From: an uncultured Clostridia bacterium
GTDB lineage: Bacteria; Bacillota; Clostridia; TANB77; CAG-508
Direction of reading: 5' to 3'
Assembly (NCBI GenBank): GCA_904387305.1
Contig: CAJFLB010000018.1
Coordinates: 1 to 41,182 of the forward strand
DNA: 41,182 nucleotides
Position numbers and translations under genes: made by a program. The notes under the pieces are model-generated. The model had not been told where the DNA came from. It did not search any database and was given only the letters and a program-made list of their open reading frames with translations. Below are positions 15,144 through 24,526 of this stretch, piece by piece (position 1 is the first letter of the stretch; the number at the start of each line of letters is the position of its first letter).

Positions 15144-15479
15144 ATGAAATGTCCAGTATGTAAAGATGTCACATTACTAATGTCTGAAAAGAAAGGAGTA
15201 GAAATTGATTATTGTCCAGAATGCAGAGGTATTTGGCTTGATAGAGGAGAATTAGAGAAATTAATTGAAAAAGAAGAAACATATAATAGAGAGCATTATG
15301 AATATAAACATGAAAGTAAAGAATATCATGATGATAAGTATAATGATAAATATGCAGAAAGAAACCGTTATCATGATGACGATTATGATGACAAATATTA
15401 TAAAAATAAAAAATATTCTCAAAAAAGAAAAAAAGAATCTTTTATTGGAGAAATTTTTGATATATTTGGTGGAGACTAA
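15144..15479 (+). CDS. zf-TFIIB-type zinc-ribbon protein
   Basis: A small protein with an N-terminal zinc ribbon of the zf-TFIIB type. CPVCKD is at residues 3-8 and CPECRGIWLDRGELEKLI at about 27-44, i.e. CxxC-x-CxxC with the family GIWLDRGEL signature. After residue 45 it turns into a very charged segment of His, Asp, Glu, Lys and Tyr (for example RYHDDDYDDKYYKNKKY), ending in a short hydrophobic stretch FIGEIFDIFGG. The specific function of the family is not established. The start at 15144 has GGGAGG 7 nt upstream. It is transcribed alone from a consensus promoter and closed by a terminator at 15521. Confidence 0.85.
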   Translation: MKCPVCKDVTLLMSEKKGVEIDYCPECRGIWLDRGELEKLIEKEETYNREHYEYKHESKEYHDDKYNDKYAERNRYHDDDYDDKYYKNKKYSQKRKKESFIGEIFDIFGGD

Positions 15480-15520
15480 AAAATAAAATCAAAAAAGAAA
15501 AGATATTATAAACATACACA

Positions 15521-15549
15521 AAAACGTTCCTTAACAAGGAACGTTTTTA
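15521..15549 (+). terminator. Bidirectional terminator between convergent genes
   Basis: AAAAACGTTCCTT AAC AAGGAACGTTTTT is flanked by A and T runs. It serves the zinc-ribbon gene and the HD-domain gene on the other strand. Confidence 0.85.
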
Positions 15550-15564
15550 TATACAAGATAAATT

Positions 15565-16104
15565 TTAAAATCGTATCATTAATAAACTAAAGAAAACATA
15601 AGCATATCTAAAAGCTTTTTTCATGAACATTCTAGATTTTATAACTTCTAAAGTTTCAGACATAGCACAATATTTATCTACAAAAGTTAAGATGAAACCT
15701 TCTATTGATGTAGGGAATTGCATTGTTACAGGCCACATATGGGTAAGAATCATATCTTTTTCTTTTTGGTTCAAATCAAATAGTTTACTTGCATTTTCAC
15801 AAGCTGTTTTTCCATGAGTGAAAGCATGTAATCCTTTTCTGCCAGGTTGACGAACACGCCAGTCATATAAGAATAAGTCATGTAACATGGCTGCCCTTGT
15901 GGCTGATATATAATCTAAATGGTATTTTTTGCATATTAAATAACAATAATAAGAAACCATATAACAGTGGTCAAAACAGGTGGTTTCATAATGTTGTCTA
16001 TACTTTTTCATTTCTTGTACGGTCTTATTATTTACTAATTCTTCAATAATATTTAAGAATTCTTGATTACTTATAGAATTATATTCTTTCATTTCTTTTT
16101 TCAT
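15565..16104 (-). CDS. HD-domain phosphohydrolase-like protein
   Basis: A 179-residue protein with an HD-type metal-dependent phosphohydrolase domain. The signature is spread over H in FDHCYMVSYYCYLICKKY (near residues 45-62), the HD pair in AAMLHDLFLYDW near 75, H in HAFTHGKTACENA near 95 and D in LTFVDKYCAMSE near 144. Similar stand-alone HD proteins are common in clostridia, often annotated as HDIG-domain proteins. The substrate is not known. GGGG lies 6 nt before the ATG. The gene is monocistronic and convergent with the zinc-ribbon gene. Confidence 0.85.
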   Translation of the reverse strand: MKKEMKEYNSISNQEFLNIIEELVNNKTVQEMKKYRQHYETTCFDHCYMVSYYCYLICKKYHLDYISATRAAMLHDLFLYDWRVRQPGRKGLHAFTHGKTACENASKLFDLNQKEKDMILTHMWPVTMQFPTSIEGFILTFVDKYCAMSETLEVIKSRMFMKKAFRYAYVFFSLLMIRF

Positions 16105-16223
16105 AAAAACCCCTTTTTATTTTATGATTTTTTAAAAATTCTTGTTATTTAAGTAAATATTTATCCCTACCTTTTATTATACCATAAAATGCAAAAATAG
16201 TAAATTAAAATTCTCTTAAATTA

Positions 16224-16252
16224 TTGAAGAAAAATGAGAATTATACTATAAT
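16224..16252 (+). promoter_or_regulatory. Promoter of the repeat-rich unknown gene
   Basis: TTGAAG, 17-bp spacer, perfect TATAAT. The TTG of the -35 box is also the first possible start codon of the long reading frame here, so the frame must really start downstream of this promoter. Confidence 0.7.
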
Positions 16253-16334
16253 AAATAAAGAGAGAATGAGAATGGCAAATATATTAGAAATAAAGGAAAG
16301 GAGATATGTATATATAGTATACATAAAGAAAAAT

Positions 16335-17684
16335 ATGAAAATATTAGGTAATGTAAATATAAATGGTGAAAATAAACAATTAAGAGTAGAGAAAGATGGA
16401 GATTTATATAAATATGTTTTAGAAAATGAAGTTATAGGTGTATTTGATCCAGATGTCATGGCAGATACATTAATTATCTTTAGGGAAAATACATTAGAGA
16501 ATGAATTATCTGATAAAATAAGAGATGAAATAACACAAGTAATTGAAAAGGTAGGAAAAGAAGAAATTTTAGAAACAGAACCAGAAAAGGAACAAGAAAA
16601 AAATGTTTATGATAGACAAATGGGATATCAAAAGGCAATTGGAACAGAAGAAAAAAGTAAAAAACAAGAAGAACCAGAGACAAGTAAAAATAAAGATAGA
16701 AAACAAGAAGAACCAGAGACAAGTAAAAATAAAGATAGAAAACAAGAAGAATCAATCAGAGGAAAAGAGGATAAAGTAGAAAATACAATAGGTGATATAC
16801 AAATAAAACAAGAAGTAAATATGGATACAATGGCAACAGACATGGACTCACTAGGAGAAAAATTAGAAAAGGCAGGAAAAATTAAAGGTTCAGATGAAAA
16901 AGGTGGAAAACTAGGAATTGTAGAATCAGATGAGTTAGACAATTTAAGAGATGAAAATGGAAAAAGATTAGAAGGACATTCGTCAAGATATGAAGCAGTT
17001 GTTATAACCAATAAAACAGGAAGAGATGGAAAACCAATTGTGAGGGCTTTAGATTTAGAAAATGATACACAAGAAGGAACTAATCCAGAAGAGCAAACTT
17101 ATCAAGTAAGTCAAAATAAGAATCAACCTGCAAAAAAAGGAGACGTGTTAACAAGATTAAGAGTACAAGGTCAAGAAACAATTGGAATAGAAAAAGGGCA
17201 ATATGGAGAAGTAGAAGTATATCATTCAGCTAATAAAACAATAGGTGGAAATGGTATTGAAGGAAATAAAAGTTTAGATAAGCAGTTAGAAACTTCAAAT
17301 TCAAAAAATGCAGTAAAAGGTATGGATGAACAAACACAAAAATTATCACAAGAATACCAAGATGGATATCGTTCAGTAGAAGCTTCATATCAAGAAGCAA
17401 AACAGCATGAAAATGCTAAAGAAGAACCATGTGAAGAAATGGAACAAGAAGATATGGATGGGAACCCAAATACATCTACACATAATCATATTGATGATAC
17501 AGTAAAAGTCTTAATGGAAAATGATGAAATTGCAGACAAGTTTACGGAAAGAGAAGTTAAAGAGATGGTTGAAAAAGCATGGGAAAACAAAGATAGTGAA
17601 GAAACTTTAGAAGAATTCCAAAAAAAAGTAGAAGAAGAAATAGAAGCAGATGCTGAAAATATGCGTGGAGAAAGAGGTAGATAA
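16335..17684 (+). CDS. Acidic, glutamate/lysine-rich protein with tandem repeats, unknown function
   Basis: I do not recognise this family. The predicted 449-residue soluble protein has a compact-looking N-terminal segment (MKILGNVNINGENKQLRVEK, EVIGVFDPDVMADTLIIF). A very hydrophilic middle follows, containing a 13-residue unit KQEEPETSKNKDR repeated in tandem. A C-terminal helical segment (VKVLMENDEIADKFTEREVK, MVEKAWENKDSEETLEEF) resembles a small structured domain. The start is uncertain: ATG 16335 gives a natural beginning, while ATG 16272 or 16266 lies only about 10 nt after the expected transcription start. The best ribosome binding site (AAAGGAAAGGAG) faces an out-of-frame ATG at 16306 that stops after three codons. 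Confidence 0.7.
   Translation: MKILGNVNINGENKQLRVEKDGDLYKYVLENEVIGVFDPDVMADTLIIFRENTLENELSDKIRDEITQVIEKVGKEEILETEPEKEQEKNVYDRQMGYQKAIGTEEKSKKQEEPETSKNKDRKQEEPETSKNKDRKQEESIRGKEDKVENTIGDIQIKQEVNMDTMATDMDSLGEKLEKAGKIKGSDEKGGKLGIVESDELDNLRDENGKRLEGHSSRYEAVVITNKTGRDGKPIVRALDLENDTQEGTNPEEQTYQVSQNKNQPAKKGDVLTRLRVQGQETIGIEKGQYGEVEVYHSANKTIGGNGIEGNKSLDKQLETSNSKNAVKGMDEQTQKLSQEYQDGYRSVEASYQEAKQHENAKEEPCEEMEQEDMDGNPNTSTHNHIDDTVKVLMENDEIADKFTEREVKEMVEKAWENKDSEETLEEFQKKVEEEIEADAENMRGERGR
16662..16755 (+). repeat. 39-bp in-frame tandem repeat
   Basis: A 39-bp unit starting AAACAAGAAGAACCAGAGAC at 16662 is repeated exactly at 16701 and partly at 16740. It encodes KQEEPETSKNKDR. The perfect identity suggests a recent expansion by slippage or recombination. 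Confidence 0.9.
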
Positions 17685-17720
17685 TATTTATTAAAAATAT
17701 ATTAAATTTTGCTAAAAAAG

Positions 17721-17749
17721 TTGCAATATTTTGCCAATAATAGTATAAT
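17721..17749 (+). promoter_or_regulatory. Promoter of the glycosyltransferase gene at 17805
   Basis: TTGCAA, 17-bp spacer, perfect TATAAT, 56 nt before the start codon. Confidence 0.7.
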
Positions 17750-17804
17750 ATAAAAAGTAGTATAATAATATATAGAAAGTATTATTTAAAAGAGAGGTAA
17801 AAAA

Positions 17805-19070
17805 ATGGATTATTTATATATACTAAGAGAAGCTTTAGTATGGACGGTAACAATATTTTGGCTATATCAAGTTGTTGTTAGTTTATGTTCTTTAGTAAAA
17901 TTAAAGGATAAACCTTTAAAAGTAAAAAAAGACCATCGTTTTATGGCAATTATACCAGCACATAATGAAGAAGCGGTTGTAGGGAATTTAATTGAAAGTT
18001 TAAAAAATCAAACATATAATAAAGATTTATATGACATATATGTTATTGCAGATAACTGCACAGATAACACAGCTAAAATTGCAAAAGAAGCTGGTGCAAT
18101 TGTTTATGAAAGATTTGATGAAACTAAGAAAACAAAAGGCTATGCTTTAAATTGGTTTTTGCAACAAAAAATTGCAGAAGATGCACCATATGATGCTTTC
18201 TTTGTATTTGATGCAGATAATATTGTAGATAAGAATTTTATAAAAAATATGAATAAAAAACTATGTCAAGGAGAAGATGTGGTACAAGGTTACAGAGATA
18301 TTAAAAATCCATCTGATAACTGGATAACAGCAGGATATGCTATTTTCTATTGGCAAATGCATAGATTTTATCATTTAGCTAGATATAATATTGGATTATC
18401 ACCATTATTAAATGGTACAGGTTTTATGGTAAGATTTGATGTTATCAAACCACAAGGTTGGGATACAGAAACTTTAACAGAAGATATTGAATTTTCTTTA
18501 AAAAGAATTATAAAAGGTAAAAAATTAGGTTGGGCAACAGATGCTATCGTATATGATGAGCAACCTACAGGATTTAGACAAAGTTGGTCACAAAGAAGTA
18601 GATGGACAGTTGGTCATATTCAATGTATAAAAAAATATACAAAGGAATTGGCAATAGCAGCAAAAGAAAATAAAAAAATGATAAATCTTGATGGTTTATT
18701 ATATATAGTTGGAAGTATTCCAATGTTTATCATAACAATTGCATTATTGTTAACAAACTTTATTATGTATAATTCAGCATCTATTACAACAGCAGAATTA
18801 ATTAAAAACCTAATTATGTATTTGGTTCCAACATTTATTTTACCAATACTTGTAGGAATATTTGCAATGTGGTTAGATGGAAGAAAAATTAAGCCAATGG
18901 CAAAAGGATTACTTTGTTATCCATTATTTTTATTGACATGGATATGTATAAACTTTAAATGCTTGTTTATTAGAAATACTTCATGGGAAAAAATAAACCA
19001 TGTAAGAAGTATAAAAATAACAGATGTTTCTAATAATAATGAAACACAAACTGAAAAAGAATTAGTTTAA
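17805..19070 (+). CDS. Membrane-bound family 2 glycosyltransferase
   Basis: A processive-type GT2 glycosyltransferase anchored in the membrane, expected to use a nucleotide sugar to build or export a polysaccharide or to modify a lipid carrier. One N-terminal membrane segment (residues 8-30) is followed by the catalytic domain: AIIPAHNEEAVVGNLI at about 47-62, the DAD metal-binding motif (VFDADNIVD) near 134, a TED motif (TETLTEDIEFS) near 226, and QRSRW near 262-266. These D, DxD, TED and QxxRW landmarks match cellulose/hyaluronan-synthase-like enzymes. Three C-terminal membrane helices follow (residues about 295-390). It has its own promoter. A GT-C enzyme and an anchored metallopeptidase-like protein follow downstream. 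The actual product is unknown. Confidence 0.88.
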   Translation: MDYLYILREALVWTVTIFWLYQVVVSLCSLVKLKDKPLKVKKDHRFMAIIPAHNEEAVVGNLIESLKNQTYNKDLYDIYVIADNCTDNTAKIAKEAGAIVYERFDETKKTKGYALNWFLQQKIAEDAPYDAFFVFDADNIVDKNFIKNMNKKLCQGEDVVQGYRDIKNPSDNWITAGYAIFYWQMHRFYHLARYNIGLSPLLNGTGFMVRFDVIKPQGWDTETLTEDIEFSLKRIIKGKKLGWATDAIVYDEQPTGFRQSWSQRSRWTVGHIQCIKKYTKELAIAAKENKKMINLDGLLYIVGSIPMFIITIALLLTNFIMYNSASITTAELIKNLIMYLVPTFILPILVGIFAMWLDGRKIKPMAKGLLCYPLFLLTWICINFKCLFIRNTSWEKINHVRSIKITDVSNNNETQTEKELV

Positions 19071-19093
19071 AATAAATAGAATAAATAAAAAAT

Positions 19094-19147
19094 ATAAGTG
19101 GACGTTTTAAAGTTGTTTTATGATGACAATAATAATGTTCCACTTAT
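19094..19147 (+). terminator. Hairpin after the glycosyltransferase, possible weak terminator
   Basis: ATAAGTGG pairs with CCACTTAT around a 38-nt AT-rich loop. There is no clean T run, so termination is uncertain. It may separate the GT2 gene from the next two genes. Confidence 0.35.
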
Positions 19148-19290
19148 TATTGTTGAAAAACGACAATTTTAGACATGTGAAATTTTTTAAAAACTTAGAT
19201 TACATACAAAAAAGTTTAAAAAGTAGAGAGGGTCTAGCAAAGCTAGATTTATCTAGCTAATAAGTGATAAGAGTGAAAGGACAAGTGAAG

Positions 19291-20811
19291 ATGCAACAAC
19301 TAAAAAAAATCGACAAAAAATATAAATATATACATATAGGAATTATTTTATTGGGAATTGTATTTATCTGTTTATCAGCATTTCATGAAGATATTTGGTT
19401 TGATGAGAGCTATTCAGTAGCCATTGCAAAACATAGTTTTAGCGAAATATGGAACATAACAGGAAATGATGTTCACCCACCACTATATTATTGGATGTTA
19501 CATATTGTATGGATGATTTTTGGGAATCAAATTATTGCTTTCCGATTATTTTCTGTTTTAGCAATTGCTATTTTAGGTGTGTTAGGATATACCCATATCC
19601 GAAAAGACTTTGGAGAAAAAGTAGGAATGTTATTTTCGTTTTTAGTCTACTTTTTACCAGTTATGTGTACATATAGCCAAGAAATTAGAATGTATTCATG
19701 GTCATGTTTAATTGTTACAATATTAGCTATCTATGGATATAGGTTATATAAAAATGTAAAGGAAAATACAGCATTAAAAGTACAAAATAGAAATTTAATT
19801 ATTTTTGGTATTTTTAGCATAGCAGCATGTTACATACATTATTATGCATTAGCTGCAGCCGGATTAATCAATTTTATGATACTTGTATATCTAATCAAAA
19901 ATAGAAAAGAAAATACAAAATTATTACGAAATTTTATTATTTTAGCGGTTATACAAATTATTTTATATATTCCATGGCTATTATTTTTGAAAGGACAAGT
20001 TGATCATGTGGAATTAGGATTCTGGATAGAATTAGAATATAGCACATGGATAGAAGTTTTAAGTTTCCAATTTAGAAGACAATTAGATACAGAATTTGTT
20101 TTTGATACACATACAATTATCGCATTGATTGCTTCTTTAATAATGTATATATATATAGGATATAGAATTTATAAAGCTAAAAAAGAAAAGGAAATGTTAT
20201 TTCCAGGGATAATTTCTATTTTGACATATATATTAGTCATTTTTGCAGTATATATTATTTCACTTAAAATACCAATATTATATGCAAGATACTTAATTGT
20301 CATTACAGGATTATATATTTTTGGAATTGCATTTTTTATGTCAAAAGAAAAAAGAAAATGGGTAACAGGAATTATATGTGCAATGATCTTAATTCTGGGA
20401 ATTACTAGTAATGTAACTAATATAAAAATTAATTATGATGACAGTAATATGAAGCAAATAGAATATTTAAGAGAAAACGTAAAGCCAGATGACATTTTAA
20501 TTTATTCTAATATAGGAAATGGTGGTGTTATTGCAGCATTTTTCCCAGATAATAAGCAATATTTCTACAATGGTGAATTTTGGGATGTAGAAGAAGCGTA
20601 TAAAGCATATGGACCAGGAATGGAAATTATCTATAATTATGATGATATATTAAAGGATTATCATGGAAGAATTTGGTTAATAGATTCAGAAAATTGCGAA
20701 TTATATAATTCATTCCCAAAAGAAGGAATGCAAACAATTGTAGAACCAACCCAATTTAGAACCAAATATCAAAATTATATATATACATTTATATTATTAG
20801 AAAAAGAATAA
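19291..20811 (+). CDS. GT-C type membrane glycosyltransferase (PMT/ArnT-like)
   Basis: A polytopic membrane protein of the GT-C superfamily, which uses polyprenyl-phosphate sugars as donors on the outer face of the membrane. After the first helix (residues about 12-30) comes the hallmark first outside loop DIWFDESYSVAIAKHSF, with the catalytic Asp-Glu pair and the HPPLYYWML motif, as in PMT_2 proteins. About ten further hydrophobic segments follow, then a soluble C-terminal domain of about 130 residues. At 506 residues it has the usual length. The start at 19291 is chosen for GAAAGGA about 9 nt upstream, over a GTG nine codons earlier. The next gene follows directly, 24 nt after the stop, so these two form a unit. 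Confidence 0.85.
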   Translation: MQQLKKIDKKYKYIHIGIILLGIVFICLSAFHEDIWFDESYSVAIAKHSFSEIWNITGNDVHPPLYYWMLHIVWMIFGNQIIAFRLFSVLAIAILGVLGYTHIRKDFGEKVGMLFSFLVYFLPVMCTYSQEIRMYSWSCLIVTILAIYGYRLYKNVKENTALKVQNRNLIIFGIFSIAACYIHYYALAAAGLINFMILVYLIKNRKENTKLLRNFIILAVIQIILYIPWLLFLKGQVDHVELGFWIELEYSTWIEVLSFQFRRQLDTEFVFDTHTIIALIASLIMYIYIGYRIYKAKKEKEMLFPGIISILTYILVIFAVYIISLKIPILYARYLIVITGLYIFGIAFFMSKEKRKWVTGIICAMILILGITSNVTNIKINYDDSNMKQIEYLRENVKPDDILIYSNIGNGGVIAAFFPDNKQYFYNGEFWDVEEAYKAYGPGMEIIYNYDDILKDYHGRIWLIDSENCELYNSFPKEGMQTIVEPTQFRTKYQNYIYTFILLEKE

Positions 20812-20834
20812 TGAAAAGGAAAAGGAAAATAAAA

Positions 20835-22193
20835 ATGAGAAACAGTAACAATGCAAAAGCATGCATTATTAATATTTTTACTTTTATTATTTTAATGCTA
20901 GCGATATACTTGGCATATCAGTTTTATCAAAGCAATAATTTTAATGGACTTATACGAAGTGAAGTAAATTTAGGTATGTCAGTATTTAAGAGAGACAAAA
21001 AAGTAAAATATTCTGATATCAATAGTTATAGAATAACATCAAATGAATTTAATGATGCGATGTTTTCAAAAGAGGTACAAGTAAAAAAAAATACACCATA
21101 TAAAGTAACTTGTATGATAAAAACCAAGGGCGTTGAAGCCAATAAAAATGCTTCTAGCATAGGAGCACAAATTTCTATTTCTAATACGGCTGAAAGATCT
21201 GTGGTGATTAAAGGAGACAATGATTGGCAAAAAGTAGAATTTATATTTAATTCTAAAAATAGAGATATAGTTGATATTGCTTTTCGATTAGGAGGAACAG
21301 AAGGATATGCTAAAGGGGAAGCTTGGTTTTCTGATTTTAAAATAGAAGAAGGACAAGCTGAAGAAGATAGCAATTGGAACTTTGCTTGTTTTATATTTGA
21401 AAATACAAATGTGACAATTGATAGTAAAGAAATTGATATACAAGTGAATAATACAGATATGGCAGATATAAAAAATACGATAGAACGCTTTAAAAATTCA
21501 TGCAAACAATTATCTAATGAAAAAATGACAGCAAATTGTGACATATATGAAATACAAGCACCAATTACATCTTTATCTTATGATAATGAATTTGGTTATT
21601 ATGTTGCGCCAGAAGATATAGAAGAACAAATTAAAGATATTATTAATCAAAATAATTATGATCATATTTTTGCTATTGTAAGATTAGGAAATGAAGAATA
21701 TGAAGATGATATAGAAATCAAAGATTGGATCGGATTAGGGGGAATGGATTATTATGGAATTGGATTTTCCAATATTCGATTACCAAATAGTTCAAAAAGT
21801 TATATCTATAAATATGATTCTAAAATAAACCAATTTCCAGAAGAAGTGTTTTTGCATGAATTTTTACATTCATTAGAAAGAACAGCGCAAGAATATGGAT
21901 ATACGATTCCTGCATTGCATGATTATAAAGAATATGGGTATGAAAACGAATATTTAATAGGACAAAGGCAATGGTATAAAGATTATATGAATCAAGAAAT
22001 ATATACATCAAATGGATATATAGGACTACCAAATGAAATATATACATTAAAGCCTGCTAAAAGATCAAATTTTGAATATGCTCATGAATTAGAGATTTAC
22101 ACAGAACCGCAAAATATCATTGAAGAAATTAGAGGAATATTTAATAATTTATTTAGAAATATAAAAAGTCTTTTTGGGGACGTTTCTGTTTGA
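20835..22193 (+). CDS. Membrane-anchored protein with HExxH zinc-peptidase motif
   Basis: I do not recognise a named family. The 452-residue protein has a signal anchor (residues about 9-28, IINIFTFIILMLAIYLAYQF). A beta-rich region at about 60-185 resembles carbohydrate-binding jelly-roll modules (PYKVTCMIKTKG, WQKVEFIFNSK, GEAWFSDFKIEEG). A C-terminal domain carries VFLHEFLHSLERTAQEYGY, an HExxH zinc motif at about residues 341-345, as in zincin peptidases; a third ligand is not obvious. The start at 20835 has AAAGGAAAAGG upstream; an ATG at 20811 overlaps the previous stop. The last codons (GDVSV and stop) are read from REP copy g. Co-transcription with the GT-C gene suggests a surface-glycan-related or glycoprotein-processing role, which is inference. 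Confidence 0.75.
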   Translation: MRNSNNAKACIINIFTFIILMLAIYLAYQFYQSNNFNGLIRSEVNLGMSVFKRDKKVKYSDINSYRITSNEFNDAMFSKEVQVKKNTPYKVTCMIKTKGVEANKNASSIGAQISISNTAERSVVIKGDNDWQKVEFIFNSKNRDIVDIAFRLGGTEGYAKGEAWFSDFKIEEGQAEEDSNWNFACFIFENTNVTIDSKEIDIQVNNTDMADIKNTIERFKNSCKQLSNEKMTANCDIYEIQAPITSLSYDNEFGYYVAPEDIEEQIKDIINQNNYDHIFAIVRLGNEEYEDDIEIKDWIGLGGMDYYGIGFSNIRLPNSSKSYIYKYDSKINQFPEEVFLHEFLHSLERTAQEYGYTIPALHDYKEYGYENEYLIGQRQWYKDYMNQEIYTSNGYIGLPNEIYTLKPAKRSNFEYAHELEIYTEPQNIIEEIRGIFNNLFRNIKSLFGDVSV

Positions 22194-22199
22194 GACATT
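22167..22199 (+). repeat. REP-like palindrome, copy g, overlapping a gene end
   Basis: AGTCTTTTTGGGGACG followed by TTTCTGTTTGAGACATTT. The stem is imperfect. The unit provides the Gly-Asp-Val-Ser-Val tail and TGA stop of the HExxH protein. Confidence 0.7.
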
Positions 22200-22305
22200 T
22201 TTTGTTGAATAGGAAAATCAATTTTTTGCGTTGACAAATATATGTATTTAAAATACGAATTCTTATCAAAATATTTTAAGAAGAAAAGCAGTTTAAGGAG
22301 GAATT

Positions 22306-23328
22306 ATGAAAGTATCAGAATTTAATTACGATTTACCAGAAGAATTAATAGCACAAACACCAATAGAAAAAAGAGATGAATCAAGATTAATGGTTTTAGA
22401 TAGAAGTAAGCAAACACTTGAGCATAAAACATTTAAAGACATTATTGACTATTTAGAACCAGGAGATTGTTTGGTAAGAAATAATACAAAAGTTATACCA
22501 GCTAGAATTTATGGAAAAAAGGAAACAGGGGCAAATGTAGAATTTTTATTATTAAAAAATATAGAAGGCGATATCTGGGAAACTATTGTGAGACCAGGTA
22601 ATAAGCTTCATGTAGGAACAAAAGTTATCTTTGGAGATAGATTGTTAATTGCAGAAATTCTAGAAATTATGCCAGGAGGCACAAGAAAAGTTCAATTTTC
22701 ATATAAAGGAATATTTAATGAAATATTAGATAAGATAGGATTAATGCCATTACCACCATATATTCATGAAGAATTAAAAGATAATGACAGATATCAAACA
22801 GTTTATGCAAAATATGATGGTTCAGCAGCAGCGCCAACAGCTGGATTACATTTTACACCAGAATTATTAAAGAAAATAGAAGAAAAAGGTGTAAAAATTG
22901 CGAATGTAACATTACATGTTGGTATTGGAACCTTTAGACCTGTAAAAGAAGAAAATGTAGAAAACCATGAAATGCATACAGAACATTTTTATATTAAACA
23001 GGAAGATGTTGACAAAATCAATGAAACAAAAAAACAAGGAAGACGAGTTATTGCAGTTGGAACAACCTCTTGCAGGGTATTAGAGACAATTGCAGATGAA
23101 AATGGATTTGTAAAAGAAACAGAAGCAGATACCAGTATCTTTATTTATCCAGGCTATCAATTTAAATGTTTAGATGGATTAATCACCAATTTCCATTTAC
23201 CACAGTCTACTTTATTAATGTTAGTATCTGCTTTAGCGGGAAAAGACTATATTATGAAAGCATATCATGAAGCCGTAAAAGAAAAATATCGATTTTTTAG
23301 TTTTGGAGATGCGATGTTTATTAAATAA
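22306..23328 (+). CDS. queA: S-adenosylmethionine:tRNA ribosyltransferase-isomerase
   Basis: QueA transfers the ribosyl part of S-adenosylmethionine to 7-aminomethyl-7-deazaguanine in tRNA, making epoxyqueuosine. The 340-residue protein begins [19 protein letters not shown], the family signature. It has [15 protein letters not shown] near 57-71, the conserved [14 protein letters not shown] segment near 176-189, and the C-terminal [25 protein letters not shown] segment near 290-310. AAGGAGG lies 6 nt before the ATG. tgt follows 57 nt downstream, a common pairing, since Tgt inserts the base that QueA modifies. No preQ1 riboswitch is apparent upstream. Confidence 0.96.
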   Translation: MKVSEFNYDLPEELIAQTPIEKRDESRLMVLDRSKQTLEHKTFKDIIDYLEPGDCLVRNNTKVIPARIYGKKETGANVEFLLLKNIEGDIWETIVRPGNKLHVGTKVIFGDRLLIAEILEIMPGGTRKVQFSYKGIFNEILDKIGLMPLPPYIHEELKDNDRYQTVYAKYDGSAAAPTAGLHFTPELLKKIEEKGVKIANVTLHVGIGTFRPVKEENVENHEMHTEHFYIKQEDVDKINETKKQGRRVIAVGTTSCRVLETIADENGFVKETEADTSIFIYPGYQFKCLDGLITNFHLPQSTLLMLVSALAGKDYIMKAYHEAVKEKYRFFSFGDAMFIK

Positions 23329-24516
<1,188 letters not shown>

Positions 24517-24526
24517 GAGGGTGTGT

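Noticed and set aside
15265..15486. Overlapping 73-codon frame inside the zinc-ribbon gene
   Set aside because: It is a +1 frame shadow rich in Met and Ile, typical of AT-rich overlap, without its own start signals.
16480..17011. Minus-strand frames opposite the repeat-rich gene
   Set aside because: They are shadows created by the Glu/Lys-rich codons (Leu/Phe/Ser-rich antisense), with no start signals.
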